Shown here piece after piece: positions 34,291 to 43,046 of a stretch of DNA of 64,000 nucleotides (positions within the stretch are counted from its first letter, which is position 1; every line of letters begins with the position of its first letter). Below the pieces are notes generated by a model. The model ran no database searches. It was not told the DNA's origin and was given only the letters and a program-made list of their open reading frames with translations. Source of the stretch: JBJXHN01 sp046233135 (GTDB taxonomy: Bacteria > Pseudomonadota > Alphaproteobacteria > Rhodospirillales > Rhodospirillaceae). A program made the position numbers and the translations under genes. Location: the NCBI GenBank assembly GCA_046233135.1, contig JBJXHN010000005.1:62001-126000 (forward strand), given 5' to 3'.

Positions 34291-36114
34291 TTACAGGGGC
34301 CAGAACAGCGGGATAACCACCGTTGCCGTTCCCCACATCAACAGGTTCATCGGCACGCCGACCTTCACGAAGTCCATGAACCGATAGCCCCCCGCGCCGT
34401 GCACGAAGGTGTTCGTCTGATAGCCGATGGGGGTTGCGAAACTCGCCGACGCCGCGAACATCACCGCCACGACGAACGGCCGGGGATCCACCCCCAGCTC
34501 GGTGGCCAGCCCCGCGGCCAGGGGTGTCAGCAGAATCGCTGCGGCGTTGTTGCTCATCACTTCGGTCAGGATGGAGGTGATCAGGTAGAGCATCGACAGT
34601 ACCACCAGCGGCCCGAACTGCCGCAGCATATCGGCCACACCACCCACCAGAACCGCCGCCGCGCCGGTCTTTTCCATTGCCGTGCCGATGGCCAGCATGC
34701 CGAAGATCAGCATCAGGACCGGCCAGTGGATGGACCGGTAGGCCTCCTCCGGCTCCACGCAGCCAAGGGCGATGACCGCCACCGCGCCGATGATCGCCAG
34801 GCCGGCGATGGGCATGATCTCCAGCGCCGCCAGAACCATCACCACCGCCAGCGCCGCCAGCGCCAGCGGCGCCTTGCGCCGCGCCGTGGCCGGCTGGCTA
34901 GGGGTGGTCAGGTTGATCAGGTCCCTGGAAGCAAACATGCGACTCAGTCCCTGCGCCGGCCCTTCCACCAGCAAGGTGTCGCCGAAGCGCAGGCGCAGGC
35001 CCGACAGGCGGGTGCCCATGTTCTCGCCATGGCGATGCACCGCCAGGGTATGGACGCCGTACAGCCGCCGGATCCCGAGATCGCTGATCACCCGCCCGGC
35101 CAGACGGGAATGGGGGCCGACAATACCTTCGACAATCGTCGTCTCCCGGGTTTCAAGGGGCTGGAGGGGTGTGGTGCCGTTTCCGCTTCCGTCGCCCTCG
35201 TCCGCGCGCTCTGCCGTTTCCCGGTGGCCCATGGTGATGCGGCCGTCCTGGTGGAGGGCCAGCATATCCCCCATGCGCGTGCGCAAGACGATATGATCGC
35301 CTGCCTGCAAGGTCACGGTGTCAAGCCGGTCGCGAAACGACATCCCGTCCCGCAGCAGATCGACCACGCGGATGCCCCGGGTTTCGCGGAAACCGCCTTC
35401 GGCCAGGCTCTGGCCGACCAGGGGGGAGCCTTCGGGCACGGCCACTTCGGACAGGAAGCGGCGGCGGGCGGCGTCGGGCAGCAGGCGGCTGACCGTGTCG
35501 CGGTCGGGCAGCAGCCAGCGGCCGGCGATGGCCAGATAGACCCCGCCCACGCTGGCCATGATCAGTCCGGCGCCGGTGATCTCGAACATGGTAAAGGGCG
35601 CGAGACCCTGGGCCTGGGCCACGCCGTCCACGATGATGTTGGTGGAGGTGCCCACCAGCGTGCAGGTTCCGCCCAGGATGGCGGCGTAGCTCAGCGGGAT
35701 CAGCATGCGCGACGGGGCAATGTCCATGGACTGGCTGAGGCCGATCACCACCGGGGTCAGCAGCACGACGATAGGGGTATTGTTCATGAAGGCCGACAGG
35801 GCCATGGCGCCGCCCAGCAGGCCGACGATGGCGACGGCGGGCGAGGTTCGTTCGCGCACCTGATTGACCAGCCGTCCCATGCCTTCGATGACGCCCGTCC
35901 GTTCCAGCGCGGCGGACAGGACGAACATGGCGGCCACGGTCAGCGGGGCGCTGTTGGAAAAAACGGCCAGGACGTCCTTGGTGGTCAGAATGCCGGCCAG
36001 CAGAAGCACCGACACGCCGGCCATGGCCACCAGATCGGGTGCCCATCTGTCCCGCAGGAACGCCAGGAACACCGCAGCAAGAACGGCAAGCACGGCAAGG
36101 GGTTCGTAGGACAT
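34291..36114 (-). CDS. SLC13/DASS-type permease with two central TrkA-C (RCK) domains
   Basis: 607 residues. The N-terminal half has helices with FMNNTPIVVLLTPVVIGL and GTCTLVGTSTNIIVDG, the two signature loops of the ArsB/NhaD/SLC13 superfamily. Two soluble TrkA-C modules lie between about residues 215 and 385 (FLSEVAVPEGSPLVGQSLAE, then SRLAGRVISDLGIRRLYGVH). The second half repeats the motif as MSNNAAAILLTPLAAGLA. Homologues carry sulfate, dicarboxylates or other anions with sodium; the RCK domains suggest ligand control. The substrate cannot be read from sequence. It is a single gene, divergent from pfp. Confidence 0.85.
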   Translation of the reverse strand: MSYEPLAVLAVLAAVFLAFLRDRWAPDLVAMAGVSVLLLAGILTTKDVLAVFSNSAPLTVAAMFVLSAALERTGVIEGMGRLVNQVRERTSPAVAIVGLLGGAMALSAFMNNTPIVVLLTPVVIGLSQSMDIAPSRMLIPLSYAAILGGTCTLVGTSTNIIVDGVAQAQGLAPFTMFEITGAGLIMASVGGVYLAIAGRWLLPDRDTVSRLLPDAARRRFLSEVAVPEGSPLVGQSLAEGGFRETRGIRVVDLLRDGMSFRDRLDTVTLQAGDHIVLRTRMGDMLALHQDGRITMGHRETAERADEGDGSGNGTTPLQPLETRETTIVEGIVGPHSRLAGRVISDLGIRRLYGVHTLAVHRHGENMGTRLSGLRLRFGDTLLVEGPAQGLSRMFASRDLINLTTPSQPATARRKAPLALAALAVVMVLAALEIMPIAGLAIIGAVAVIALGCVEPEEAYRSIHWPVLMLIFGMLAIGTAMEKTGAAAVLVGGVADMLRQFGPLVVLSMLYLITSILTEVMSNNAAAILLTPLAAGLATELGVDPRPFVVAVMFAASASFATPIGYQTNTFVHGAGGYRFMDFVKVGVPMNLLMWGTATVVIPLFWPL

Positions 36115-36238
36115 GGCAGGGGATTCCGCTGAAAGGGACCCCGCCGGTTCGGACGCAGGGCCAAAGCGGCCGAGTTTAGCGCCTGCCGGGGTTTTTCGCG
36201 AGCGCCGTCATGGCAAACGGGGCAATGCTACGGGTGGT

Positions 36239-36267
36239 TTCCGTTCCCGTGTGCTTTGGGCTAGAGT
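36239..36267 (+). promoter_or_regulatory. Possible sigma-70-type promoter of pfp
   Basis: TTCCGT (36239-36244), a 17-base spacer and TAGAGT (36262-36267) lie about 100 bases before the pfp start. The -10 with its following GC (TAGAGTGC) recurs upstream of thrS at 38712. The match to consensus is moderate. Confidence 0.3.
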
Positions 36268-36368
36268 GCGCGTCCTTCCTTTCCGCTTGCCCCTTTCCTT
36301 GCGCTGGAGGCTGGGATTTCGGGCAAGCGCGCAGCGTTAAAAAATGACAGACACAAGGGGATGAGCGG

Positions 36369-37583
36369 ATGTTCAAGGGCAAGGTGGTCGTGGCCCAGGG
36401 CGGGGGACCCACGGCAGTGATCAACCAGTCGATGGTGGGGGCGGTCCTGGAAAGCCGCAAGTTCCGCAATGTGGAACTGGTCTACGGTGCATCTCATGGC
36501 GTGCGCGGCATTGTGGACGAAACCTTCCTGGATCTGACCCAGGAAACCACCCACAATCTGGAAATGGTGGCGGCGACCCCGTCGTCGGCCCTGGGGTCCA
36601 CCCGGGACAAGCCGGACCTGAAGTACTGCCAGGAAATCTTCAAGGTGCTGAAGGCCCATGAAGTCGGCTACTTCTTCTATATCGGCGGCAACGACAGCTC
36701 CGATACCGTCCGCATCGTGTCGGAAGAAGCGCAGAAGGCCAGCTATGACCTGCGCTGCATCCATATCCCGAAGACCATCGACAACGACCTGATGGTCAAC
36801 GACCACACGCCCGGTTTTCCGTCGGCCGCGCGCTTCGTCGCGCAGGCGTTCATGGGCATCAACCTGGACAACGCCGCCCTGCCAGGGGTGTACATCGGGG
36901 TGGTGATGGGGCGTCACGCCGGGTTCCTGACGGCGGCGTCGGCGCTGGGCAAGAAATTCCCCGACGACGGGCCGCACCTGATCTATATGCCGGAGCGGGT
37001 GTTCGACACGGAAAAGTTCGTCGCCGATGTGAAGGCGATTTATGAAAAGTACGGCCGCTGCGTGGTCGCCGTGTCCGAAGGGATCCACGATTCTTCCGGC
37101 GAGCCGATTGCGGTGAAGCTGGCCAAGAAGGTGGAGCACGACGCCCACGGCAACGTGCAACTGTCCGGCACCGGCGCCTTGGCCGACCTGCTGACCGACC
37201 TGGTGAAGGAAAAGACCGGGATCAAGCGGGTGCGCGGCGACACCCTGGGCTACATGCAGCGCAGCTTCGTCGGCTGCGTTTCCGACGTTGACCAGCGCGA
37301 AGCACGGGAAGTAGGCGAAAAGGCGGTTCAGTACGCCATGTGGGGCAAGATGGACGGATCGGTGACCATCCATCGCACCGGCTTCTATTCGGTGGACTAT
37401 CAGCTGACGCCGCTGCTGGAGGTGGCCGGCAAGACCCGCGTTATGCCCGACGAGTTCATCGCCGACAACAATTGCGATGTGACCGACAAGTTCCTGATGT
37501 ACCTGCGGCCTCTGCTGGGCCGTGGGCTGCCCGACGCCTACCGCCTGCGGCCGAACTACGTGTCGAAGGTGTTGAGCAAGTAA
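36369..37583 (+). CDS. pfp: Pyrophosphate-dependent 6-phosphofructokinase
   Basis: 404 residues. It opens with VVVAQGGGPTAVINQSMVG. The substrate loops are YIGGNDSSDT and the diagnostic PKTIDNDL, with FPSAARFVAQA, VMGRHAGFLTAA and PERVF further on. GGND in place of the GGDG of ATP enzymes, together with PKTIDND, indicates use of PPi as donor. The reaction is reversible, fructose 6-phosphate to fructose 1,6-bisphosphate, and saves ATP. Such enzymes are typical of Rhodospirillum and some methylotrophs. The gene ends in a strong terminator at 37607 and appears monocistronic. Confidence 0.92.
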   Translation: MFKGKVVVAQGGGPTAVINQSMVGAVLESRKFRNVELVYGASHGVRGIVDETFLDLTQETTHNLEMVAATPSSALGSTRDKPDLKYCQEIFKVLKAHEVGYFFYIGGNDSSDTVRIVSEEAQKASYDLRCIHIPKTIDNDLMVNDHTPGFPSAARFVAQAFMGINLDNAALPGVYIGVVMGRHAGFLTAASALGKKFPDDGPHLIYMPERVFDTEKFVADVKAIYEKYGRCVVAVSEGIHDSSGEPIAVKLAKKVEHDAHGNVQLSGTGALADLLTDLVKEKTGIKRVRGDTLGYMQRSFVGCVSDVDQREAREVGEKAVQYAMWGKMDGSVTIHRTGFYSVDYQLTPLLEVAGKTRVMPDEFIADNNCDVTDKFLMYLRPLLGRGLPDAYRLRPNYVSKVLSK

Positions 37584-37606
37584 CCCCGATCAATAGGATC
37601 GCGGAA

Positions 37607-37653
37607 AGACAGGGCCGGGAGGGACGGAAGCGTCCTCCCGGCCCTGTCTTTTT
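37607..37653 (+). terminator. Rho-independent terminator of pfp
   Basis: AGACAGGGCCGGGAGGGACG pairs with CGTCCTCCCGGCCCTGTCT (one bulged G), with a four-base loop and then TTTTT. The stop codon of pfp lies 24 bases upstream. On the other strand AAA leads the stem, so weak use for the convergent aldo/keto reductase gene is possible. Confidence 0.9.
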
Positions 37654-37660
37654 ATTGGGT

Positions 37661-38491
37661 TCAGGCAGCGATATCCCAGTCGGGCGCCCAGGCCGGATCC
37701 ACCAGGCGGCCGTTATTGGAGCGCAGGGCGCCGATATCGGCCCTTTCCTCGTCGGTCAGGGCGATTTCCAGGGCTTCCAGGTTCTCCCGCGCCCGGGTGG
37801 GTTTGGATGACTTGGGAATGGTGGCCAGGAACGGGTGACCAAGCAGCCAGGCCAAGGTGATCTGCGCCTCTGTCTTGCCGTGGCGGTCGGCGATGGCCTT
37901 GATGGTGGGGTTGCCGACCACGTTGCCCTGGGCCAGCGGACTGTAGGCGGTCAGGATCATGTCGTTGGCACGCAACGCCTCGTACACCGGGTCCTGATTC
38001 AGGAACGGGTGATATTCCACCTGATTGGTCAGCAGTGGCGCCTCGGACAGGCTGACGGCCGTGTTCAACAGGTCGGTGGTGAAATTGGAAACGCCGATGT
38101 GGCGCACTTTGCCGGCCTCTCGAGCGCGGTTCATGGCGGCGATGGTTTCGTCCAGGGGGATATCGGCCGAGGGCCAATGCAGCAGCACCAGATCCACATA
38201 GGTGGTGCGGAGGTTGCGCAGGCTGTCGGCCAGGGCGGCATCGAAAGCTTCGGCGCGGTAGTCGTCGCTCCAGATCTTGGTGGTCAGGAAGATGTCTCCC
38301 CGGGCCACATTGCTTTGCTTCAGACCTTCGCCGACGCCTTCTTCGTTGCCGTACATGCGGGCGGTGTCGATATGGCGATAGCCCATGGCCAAGGCCTCGC
38401 GGACCATATCGCGCGCGGCGGCCGGCGCCAGCTTCCAGGTCCCCAGGCCGAGGACAGGCATTTGGGCGCCATGCAGGTCGAGGGTACGCAT
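37661..38491 (-). CDS. Aldo/keto reductase (DkgB-like 2,5-diketo-gluconate reductase type)
   Basis: 276 residues. Motifs in order: LGLGTWKL, the AKR signature GYRHIDTARMYGNEEGVGEG with catalytic Asp and Tyr, the Lys in LTTKIWSDDY, VLLHWPS with the active-site His, IGVSNFTTDLL, NQVEYHPFL and near the end IPKSSKPTRARENLEAL for NADPH binding. All four catalytic residues are present. Substrates of this group include methylglyoxal and keto sugars. GGAG lies eight bases ahead of the ATG at 38491; a TTG one codon earlier is less likely. Confidence 0.9.
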   Translation of the reverse strand: MRTLDLHGAQMPVLGLGTWKLAPAAARDMVREALAMGYRHIDTARMYGNEEGVGEGLKQSNVARGDIFLTTKIWSDDYRAEAFDAALADSLRNLRTTYVDLVLLHWPSADIPLDETIAAMNRAREAGKVRHIGVSNFTTDLLNTAVSLSEAPLLTNQVEYHPFLNQDPVYEALRANDMILTAYSPLAQGNVVGNPTIKAIADRHGKTEAQITLAWLLGHPFLATIPKSSKPTRARENLEALEIALTDEERADIGALRSNNGRLVDPAWAPDWDIAA

Positions 38492-38807
38492 CAAGGCGTC
38501 TCCTTTCTCGATTGCGGTGTTTCGTGTCGGAAAAGGGTTGTTCCCTTCGGCTAAGGGAACGGGGCAGCAGGCGGACGGTTCCGTCCCAGGGCCGCAGACG
38601 GTTCACCAGCGACCTGCCGCAACGCATATAAATCGATGCGGGATAAGGAAATGAAACAGCGGCGGCACATCCATGCATGATCGCGAGTTCCCGTTGGTGC
38701 GGGAAGTGGGGTAGAGTGCCGCTCCCCGGGGATGGGTCCGTCCACTCCGGTGCCACGCCCTCGTCCGACGGGGGCCTTTCTTCGACGACGTAAGGACAAG
38801 AGGAACA
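38492..38807. other. Divergent intergenic region between aldo/keto reductase and thrS
   Basis: No gene was found. A candidate -10 TAGAGT (38712-38717) lies 90 bases before thrS and shares TAGAGTGC with the pfp upstream region. A T-box was looked for and not seen. Small inverted repeats such as TTCCCG...CGGGAA (38688-38705) flank the possible promoter. The aldo/keto reductase promoter on the minus strand could not be located. Confidence 0.4.
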
Positions 38808-40730
38808 ATGGTTGCCATTTCCCTGCCCGACGGCAGCGTCCGGACCTTCGATGGGTCGGTGACGGGTCAACAGATTGCCGAAGATATCGGTCCCGGCCTC
38901 GCCAAGGCCGCCCTGGCCGTTTCCGTGAACGGCGACCTGTGGGACCTGACACGAACTATCGAGACCGACGCCGAAGTGGCGATCATCACGGTCAAGGACG
39001 AGGACGGGGTCGAGCTGCTGCGCCATGACGCCGCCCACGTGATGGCGCAAGCGGTGCAGGAGCTGTATCCCAACACCCAAGTGACCATCGGTCCGGCCAT
39101 CGAGAACGGCTTCTATTACGACTTCGCCCGCGACACCCCCTTCACGCCCGACGATCTGGAAAAGATCGAAGAGCGGATGCGCGACATCGTCGCCCGCGAT
39201 CTGCCGCTGGCCCGCGAAGTCTGGGACCGCGACGAAGCCATCGCCCACTTCACCGAGATCGGCGAGCACTACAAGGCCGAGCTGATCGGTGCCATTCCGG
39301 CCGGCGAAGCCGTCACCATCTATCGCCAGGGGGACTGGAAGGACCTGTGCCGTGGTCCTCACCTGCCCAGCACCGGCCGTCTGGGAACGGCCTTCAAGCT
39401 GATGAAGGTGGCCGGCGCCTATTGGCGCGGCGATTCCCGCAATCCCATGCTGCAGCGGATCTATGGCACCGCCTGGCCGGATGCCAAGCAGCTGAAGGCC
39501 TATCTGACCATGCTGGAGGAAGCGGAAAAACGCGACCACCGGCGGCTGGGCCAGGAAATGGGCCTGTTCCATTTGCAGGAAGAAGCCCAGGGGGCGGTCT
39601 TCTGGCATCCCAAGGGCTGGACGGTCTATCGGGCGCTGCAAAACTACATCCGTCGGCGGCTGGAAGGCACCGGCTATGTGGAAGTGAACACGCCGACCCT
39701 GGTGGACCGCAGCCTGTGGGAGATGTCGGGTCACTGGGAAAAGTTCCGCGAAAACATGTTCACCAGCCAGACCGACGACGAAAAGATCCTGGCACTGAAG
39801 CCCATGAACTGCCCCTGCCATGTGCAGATCTTCCGGCAGGGCATCAAAAGTTATCGCGACCTGCCCCTGCGCATGGCCGAATTCGGCAGTTGCCACCGCA
39901 ACGAGGCCTCGGGCGCGCTGCACGGCCTGATGCGGGTGCGGGCCTTCGTGCAGGATGATGCCCACATTTTCTGCACCGAAGACCAGATCGTCACCGAAAC
40001 CCAGGCCTTCTGCGACCTGCTGAAAAGCGTCTACAAGGATCTGGGCTTCGAGTCGGTGAAGGTGAAGTTCTCCGACCGGCCGGAGGTCCGCGCCGGATCA
40101 GATGCCACCTGGGACAAGGCCGAGTCGGCCCTGAAGGAAGCCACCGAGGCCGCCGGCCTGGAGTGGACCCTGAATCCCGGCGAAGGGGCTTTCTACGGTC
40201 CCAAGCTGGAATTCGTGCTGCGCGACGCCATCGGCCGCGACTGGCAATGCGGCACCCTGCAAGTGGACTTCGTGCTGCCTGAACGCCTGGATGCATCCTA
40301 TGTGGGCGAAGACGGGGGCCGTCACCGGCCGGTCATGCTGCACCGGGCGATCCTGGGCACCTTCGAACGTTTCATGGGCATCCTGATCGAAAACTGCGCT
40401 GGTCGCTTCCCGCTGTGGCTGGCCCCGGTGCAGGCCGTGGTCGCCACCATCACCCAGGACGCCGACTCCTATGCCATGGGCGTCCTGGAAGCCCTGAAAG
40501 CCGCCGGATTGCGGGCGGAGATCGATCTTCGAAACGAGAAAATCAACTACAAGGTTCGCGAACATAGCGTCGGGAAAATCCCGGTGATCCTGGTGGTGGG
40601 CAAAAAAGAAGCGGAAACCCGCGCGGTGGCCATGCGCCGTTTGGGCGGGAAAGCGCAGGAAGTTGTTGCGCTCGACGAAGCCATTGCTACACTTGCAAAT
40701 GAGGCGGTTCCTCCCGATCTCGCTCGTTAA
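38808..40730 (+). CDS. thrS: Threonyl-tRNA synthetase
   Basis: 640 residues, the full bacterial form. The TGS domain comes first (SLPDGSVRTFDGSVTG), then the editing domain with HDAAHVMAQAVQELYPNTQV (HxxxH) and its partner Cys in WKDLCRGPHLPSTG. The class II core has MNCPCHVQIF (zinc Cys), FGSCHRNEASGALHGLMRVR (motif 2) and HRAILGTFERFMGIL (motif 3). The anticodon-binding domain ends the protein. It charges tRNA-Thr and edits serine. infC follows about 210 bases later, the conserved thrS-infC order. Confidence 0.97.
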   Translation: MVAISLPDGSVRTFDGSVTGQQIAEDIGPGLAKAALAVSVNGDLWDLTRTIETDAEVAIITVKDEDGVELLRHDAAHVMAQAVQELYPNTQVTIGPAIENGFYYDFARDTPFTPDDLEKIEERMRDIVARDLPLAREVWDRDEAIAHFTEIGEHYKAELIGAIPAGEAVTIYRQGDWKDLCRGPHLPSTGRLGTAFKLMKVAGAYWRGDSRNPMLQRIYGTAWPDAKQLKAYLTMLEEAEKRDHRRLGQEMGLFHLQEEAQGAVFWHPKGWTVYRALQNYIRRRLEGTGYVEVNTPTLVDRSLWEMSGHWEKFRENMFTSQTDDEKILALKPMNCPCHVQIFRQGIKSYRDLPLRMAEFGSCHRNEASGALHGLMRVRAFVQDDAHIFCTEDQIVTETQAFCDLLKSVYKDLGFESVKVKFSDRPEVRAGSDATWDKAESALKEATEAAGLEWTLNPGEGAFYGPKLEFVLRDAIGRDWQCGTLQVDFVLPERLDASYVGEDGGRHRPVMLHRAILGTFERFMGILIENCAGRFPLWLAPVQAVVATITQDADSYAMGVLEALKAAGLRAEIDLRNEKINYKVREHSVGKIPVILVVGKKEAETRAVAMRRLGGKAQEVVALDEAIATLANEAVPPDLAR

Positions 40731-40943
40731 GCGGGTTGAGGGGTCGAGAGACGAATCGCCGGCTGTTCCCTCCTTGAAAGACGCGATCGGACCGTGTTGC
40801 CGGTCGGATGGAGGGGAGGGAACACATTGGGGAACCAACGGGTCGGATCGGACATTGGATGTGGGCTTTCTCGGGAGAGGGGCCGCACATTGGGACGCAT
40901 TTCGATCTGACGCGGTTTTCGTAACAATTGGGAGATTGGAAAC

Positions 40944-41480
40944 ATAGCCAGGCCACCGATGCAGGCTCCGCCGTCCAAAGATGGACCGCGCGCCAACAGG
41001 GACATCCGAGTCCCCCAAGTCCGACTGATTGATGAAAACGGTGACAACGTGGGCGTCGTGTCGACGCACTCGGCAATAGAGCGTGCGGCCGAAGCTGGCC
41101 TCGATCTCGTCGAAGTGTCGCCGGGCGCTGACCCACCGGTCTGCAAGATCCTCGATCTGGGCAAGTACAAGTACGAAGCCCAGAAGAAGAAAAACGAGGC
41201 GAAGAAAAAGCAGAAGGTCATCGAGATCAAAGAGATCAAGCTGCGCCCGAATATCGATCAGCACGACTACGAAGTTAAGATGCGCAATTGCAAGCGCTTC
41301 CTGGAAGACGGCGACAAGGTCAAGGTGACCATGCGCTTCCGGGGGCGCGAAATGGCGCACCAGGACCTGGGCATGAACGTGTTGAAGCGGGTCAGCGAAG
41401 ACGTCGCTGAACTGGCCAAGGTCGAGCAGCAGCCGAAAATGGAAGGTCGCCAGATGATTATGGTGATGGCTCCCAAATAA
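40944..41480 (+). CDS. infC: Translation initiation factor IF-3, probably starting at AUA
   Basis: 178 residues when started at ATA 40944. The N-terminal domain has RVPQVRLIDENGDNVGVV and LDLVEVSPGADPPVCKILDLGKYKYE, the lysine-rich linker follows, and the C-terminal domain has IKLRPNIDQHDYEVKM and FLEDGDKVKVTMRFRGREM. The first ATG (40959) has only a weak AGG ahead. ATA at 40944 has GGGAG nine bases upstream and yields MARPPMQAPPSKDGPRAN, a beginning like that of related IF-3 proteins. Many bacteria use AUU or similar starts in infC so that IF-3 controls its own synthesis (established). The choice of AUA is inference; an ATT at 40935 has unsuitable spacing. Confidence 0.9.
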   Translation: MARPPMQAPPSKDGPRANRDIRVPQVRLIDENGDNVGVVSTHSAIERAAEAGLDLVEVSPGADPPVCKILDLGKYKYEAQKKKNEAKKKQKVIEIKEIKLRPNIDQHDYEVKMRNCKRFLEDGDKVKVTMRFRGREMAHQDLGMNVLKRVSEDVAELAKVEQQPKMEGRQMIMVMAPK

Positions 41481-41511
41481 GGCTCGGACTCGTCCGCACT
41501 CTCTCGAAAAG

Positions 41512-41542
41512 GGCTGCCTCCGTCAGCGAGGTGGCCTTTTTT
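41512..41542 (+). terminator. Rho-independent terminator of infC
   Basis: GGCTGCCTC (41512-41520) pairs with GAGGTGGCC (41528-41536) through nine pairs including two G-T wobbles, with a seven-base loop, followed directly by TTTTTT. It lies 32 bases after the infC stop. rpmI and rplT do not follow, so infC ends its transcript here. Confidence 0.85.
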
Positions 41543-41779
41543 GTGCGCATTTTCTGGTCACGCAGGTGAAATAATCGCTTTGCGGATAGCCCCCCTTTGC
41601 AAGTCTTTGCAATCTGGGGCATGGTTCAGCCTTCCGGAAATGTCGCACTCTGGACGCACCCTGTCGGACGCGTTTCCAGGGAGGATGACGAACCGGTGAG
41701 TGAAGCGGACGTCCACCCCGCAGCACAGAAAAGTGCACGATGGGCGGGCGCCGGGGTTTGGGGGGGAATAACAGCGTCG

Positions 41780-42145
41780 ATGGCAGATCCCAGTAAAGTG
41801 CAGAAGGCCCTGACCACGTCGGTCAAGGTGCTGGAGTCGGTTGTGCGGGAACAGGAACGGGCGGTCAGCCGCATTCTCGGCCTGACCGAACTGCTTTTGG
41901 AAAAGAACCCCGATCCGGCGACAATGATGCGTCTGGAAGCCATCATGGAAGCCTGTGCCTTCCAGGACGTCACCGGTCAGCAGATTCGCAAGGTGAATGC
42001 TTTCCTGAAGCATCTGAACACCATGAAGGGCCAGATGACGATGGCCGACGACGGCACGGACAACGTCGCCGACGCCGAGGCCAAGGCCCAGGGCGGCCTG
42101 ACCCAGGAACAGGTGGACAAGCTGCTGCGCGGCGAAGCACTGTAA
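41780..42145 (+). CDS. CheZ-like protein phosphatase, short form
   Basis: 121 residues, mostly helical. The motif CAFQDVTGQQIRKVNAFL matches the CheZ active site, where Asp and Gln of FQD.TGQ act on phospho-CheY. The C-terminal GGLTQEQVDKLLRGEAL resembles the CheY-binding tail. It is about half the length of E. coli CheZ, as in many alphaproteobacterial relatives. Start at ATG 41780 is favoured by homologue-like length. A GTG at 41696 would add 28 poorly conserved residues. No chemotaxis genes are nearby. The target response regulator is unknown. Confidence 0.65.
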   Translation: MADPSKVQKALTTSVKVLESVVREQERAVSRILGLTELLLEKNPDPATMMRLEAIMEACAFQDVTGQQIRKVNAFLKHLNTMKGQMTMADDGTDNVADAEAKAQGGLTQEQVDKLLRGEAL

Positions 42146-42198
42146 GTCCGACCGATGATAGGGCTCCCCCTATCGCCGGAAGACAATGACGGCGCGTA

Positions 42199-42230
42199 GA
42201 GCATCGAGCGGAAAACCGGTTCCCACTTTT
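42199..42230. repeat. Second, short copy of the alphaproteobacterial intergenic repeat
   Basis: GAGCAT, seven bases, then AAAACCGGTTCCCACTTTT (42212-42230), the exact reverse complement of the 19-mer at 33168-33186. It lies between the convergent ends of the CheZ-like gene and xthA. The second half of the long copy (CTGGAGCGGGA repeat) is absent. Confidence 0.75.
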
Positions 42231-42242
42231 CCACTTGAAATT

Positions 42243-43046
42243 CTAAGCGGGCACATCGAGAGTCACGACCACCGGCGCGTGATCGGACGGACGGGGCCAG
42301 CCGCGCGCCTGCGTGGCCACATCCATGCTGCGCAGATTGTCCTTCAGCGCCGGCGTCACCCAGATATGGTCCAGACGGCGGCCCTTGTTGGCCGCCTGCC
42401 AGTTCGGACTGCGATAGCTCCACCAGGTGAACAGCTTTTCTTCGGCGGGAACGAAGTGCCGCATGGCATCCACCCAGGGGCCAGAGGCCTGAAGGGCCTC
42501 CAGCCGGGCCACCTCCACGGGGGTATGGGTGATCACCCGCTTCAGCTTCTTGTGATCCCACACGTCGGTTTCCAACGGCGCGATATTCAGGTCCCCGGCT
42601 AGCAGCACCGGCCGGTCGGGATCGATGGCGTCGCCCATCCAGGCCGTCACCGCATCAAGGAAGTCCAGCTTGTGGCGGAAGGCAGGGTTCAGCTCGGCAT
42701 CGGGCAGGTCGCCTCCGGCGGGCACATACAGGCTGTGCACCTCGATTCCGGCCACCCGAGCGCGGACATGACGGCAATCCTCCCGCCCCACCCAATCCAG
42801 GCGCTCCACGGCCTCCAGAGGCCGGCGGGAGAGGATGGCCACCCCGTTATAGCCCGGCATGCTGTGGACAGCCTGATGGGGAAAGCCCTGGGCAGCCAGC
42901 GCCTCGGCCGGCACATGGGCCGGCGCGGCCTTCAGCTCTTGCAGACACAGCACATCAATGGGCCGTTCGGCCAGCAGGGCCTCCAGATGCTCAAGGCGCA
43001 GGCGGATGGAATTCACGTTCCAGGTGGCAACGGTCAGGGACGGCAC
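42243..43046 (-). CDS. xthA: Exodeoxyribonuclease III
   Basis: 267 residues from a GTG at 43046, which has GAAAGG seven bases ahead. Motifs in order: VATWNVNSIRLRLEHL, the metal-binding Glu in LCLQELKA, YNGVAILSR, the LYVPAGG loop, LAGDLNIAP (catalytic Asp-Asn), FTWWSYR and the terminal RRLDHIWVTP and SDHAPVV. The enzyme cleaves AP sites and degrades DNA 3' to 5' in base excision repair. The longer open frame upstream lacks a ribosome site and runs into the structured region at 43240. Confidence 0.93.
   Translation of the reverse strand: MPSLTVATWNVNSIRLRLEHLEALLAERPIDVLCLQELKAAPAHVPAEALAAQGFPHQAVHSMPGYNGVAILSRRPLEAVERLDWVGREDCRHVRARVAGIEVHSLYVPAGGDLPDAELNPAFRHKLDFLDAVTAWMGDAIDPDRPVLLAGDLNIAPLETDVWDHKKLKRVITHTPVEVARLEALQASGPWVDAMRHFVPAEEKLFTWWSYRSPNWQAANKGRRLDHIWVTPALKDNLRSMDVATQARGWPRPSDHAPVVVTLDVPA

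Noticed and set aside
33133..36132. Plus-strand open frame of 999 codons opposite the TauE-like gene, cobA and the SLC13 gene
   Set aside because: It covers three well-supported minus-strand genes, is rich in Gly/Gln/His/Arg and shows no domain. It is a GC-rich mirror frame.
38492..38807. T-box leader of thrS
   Set aside because: The T-box core and a terminator/antiterminator pair are not present, and T-boxes are rare in proteobacteria.
37713..39965. Minus-strand frame of 750 codons across the aldo/keto reductase and thrS
   Set aside because: It runs through two real genes in other frames and the region between them, with no motif.
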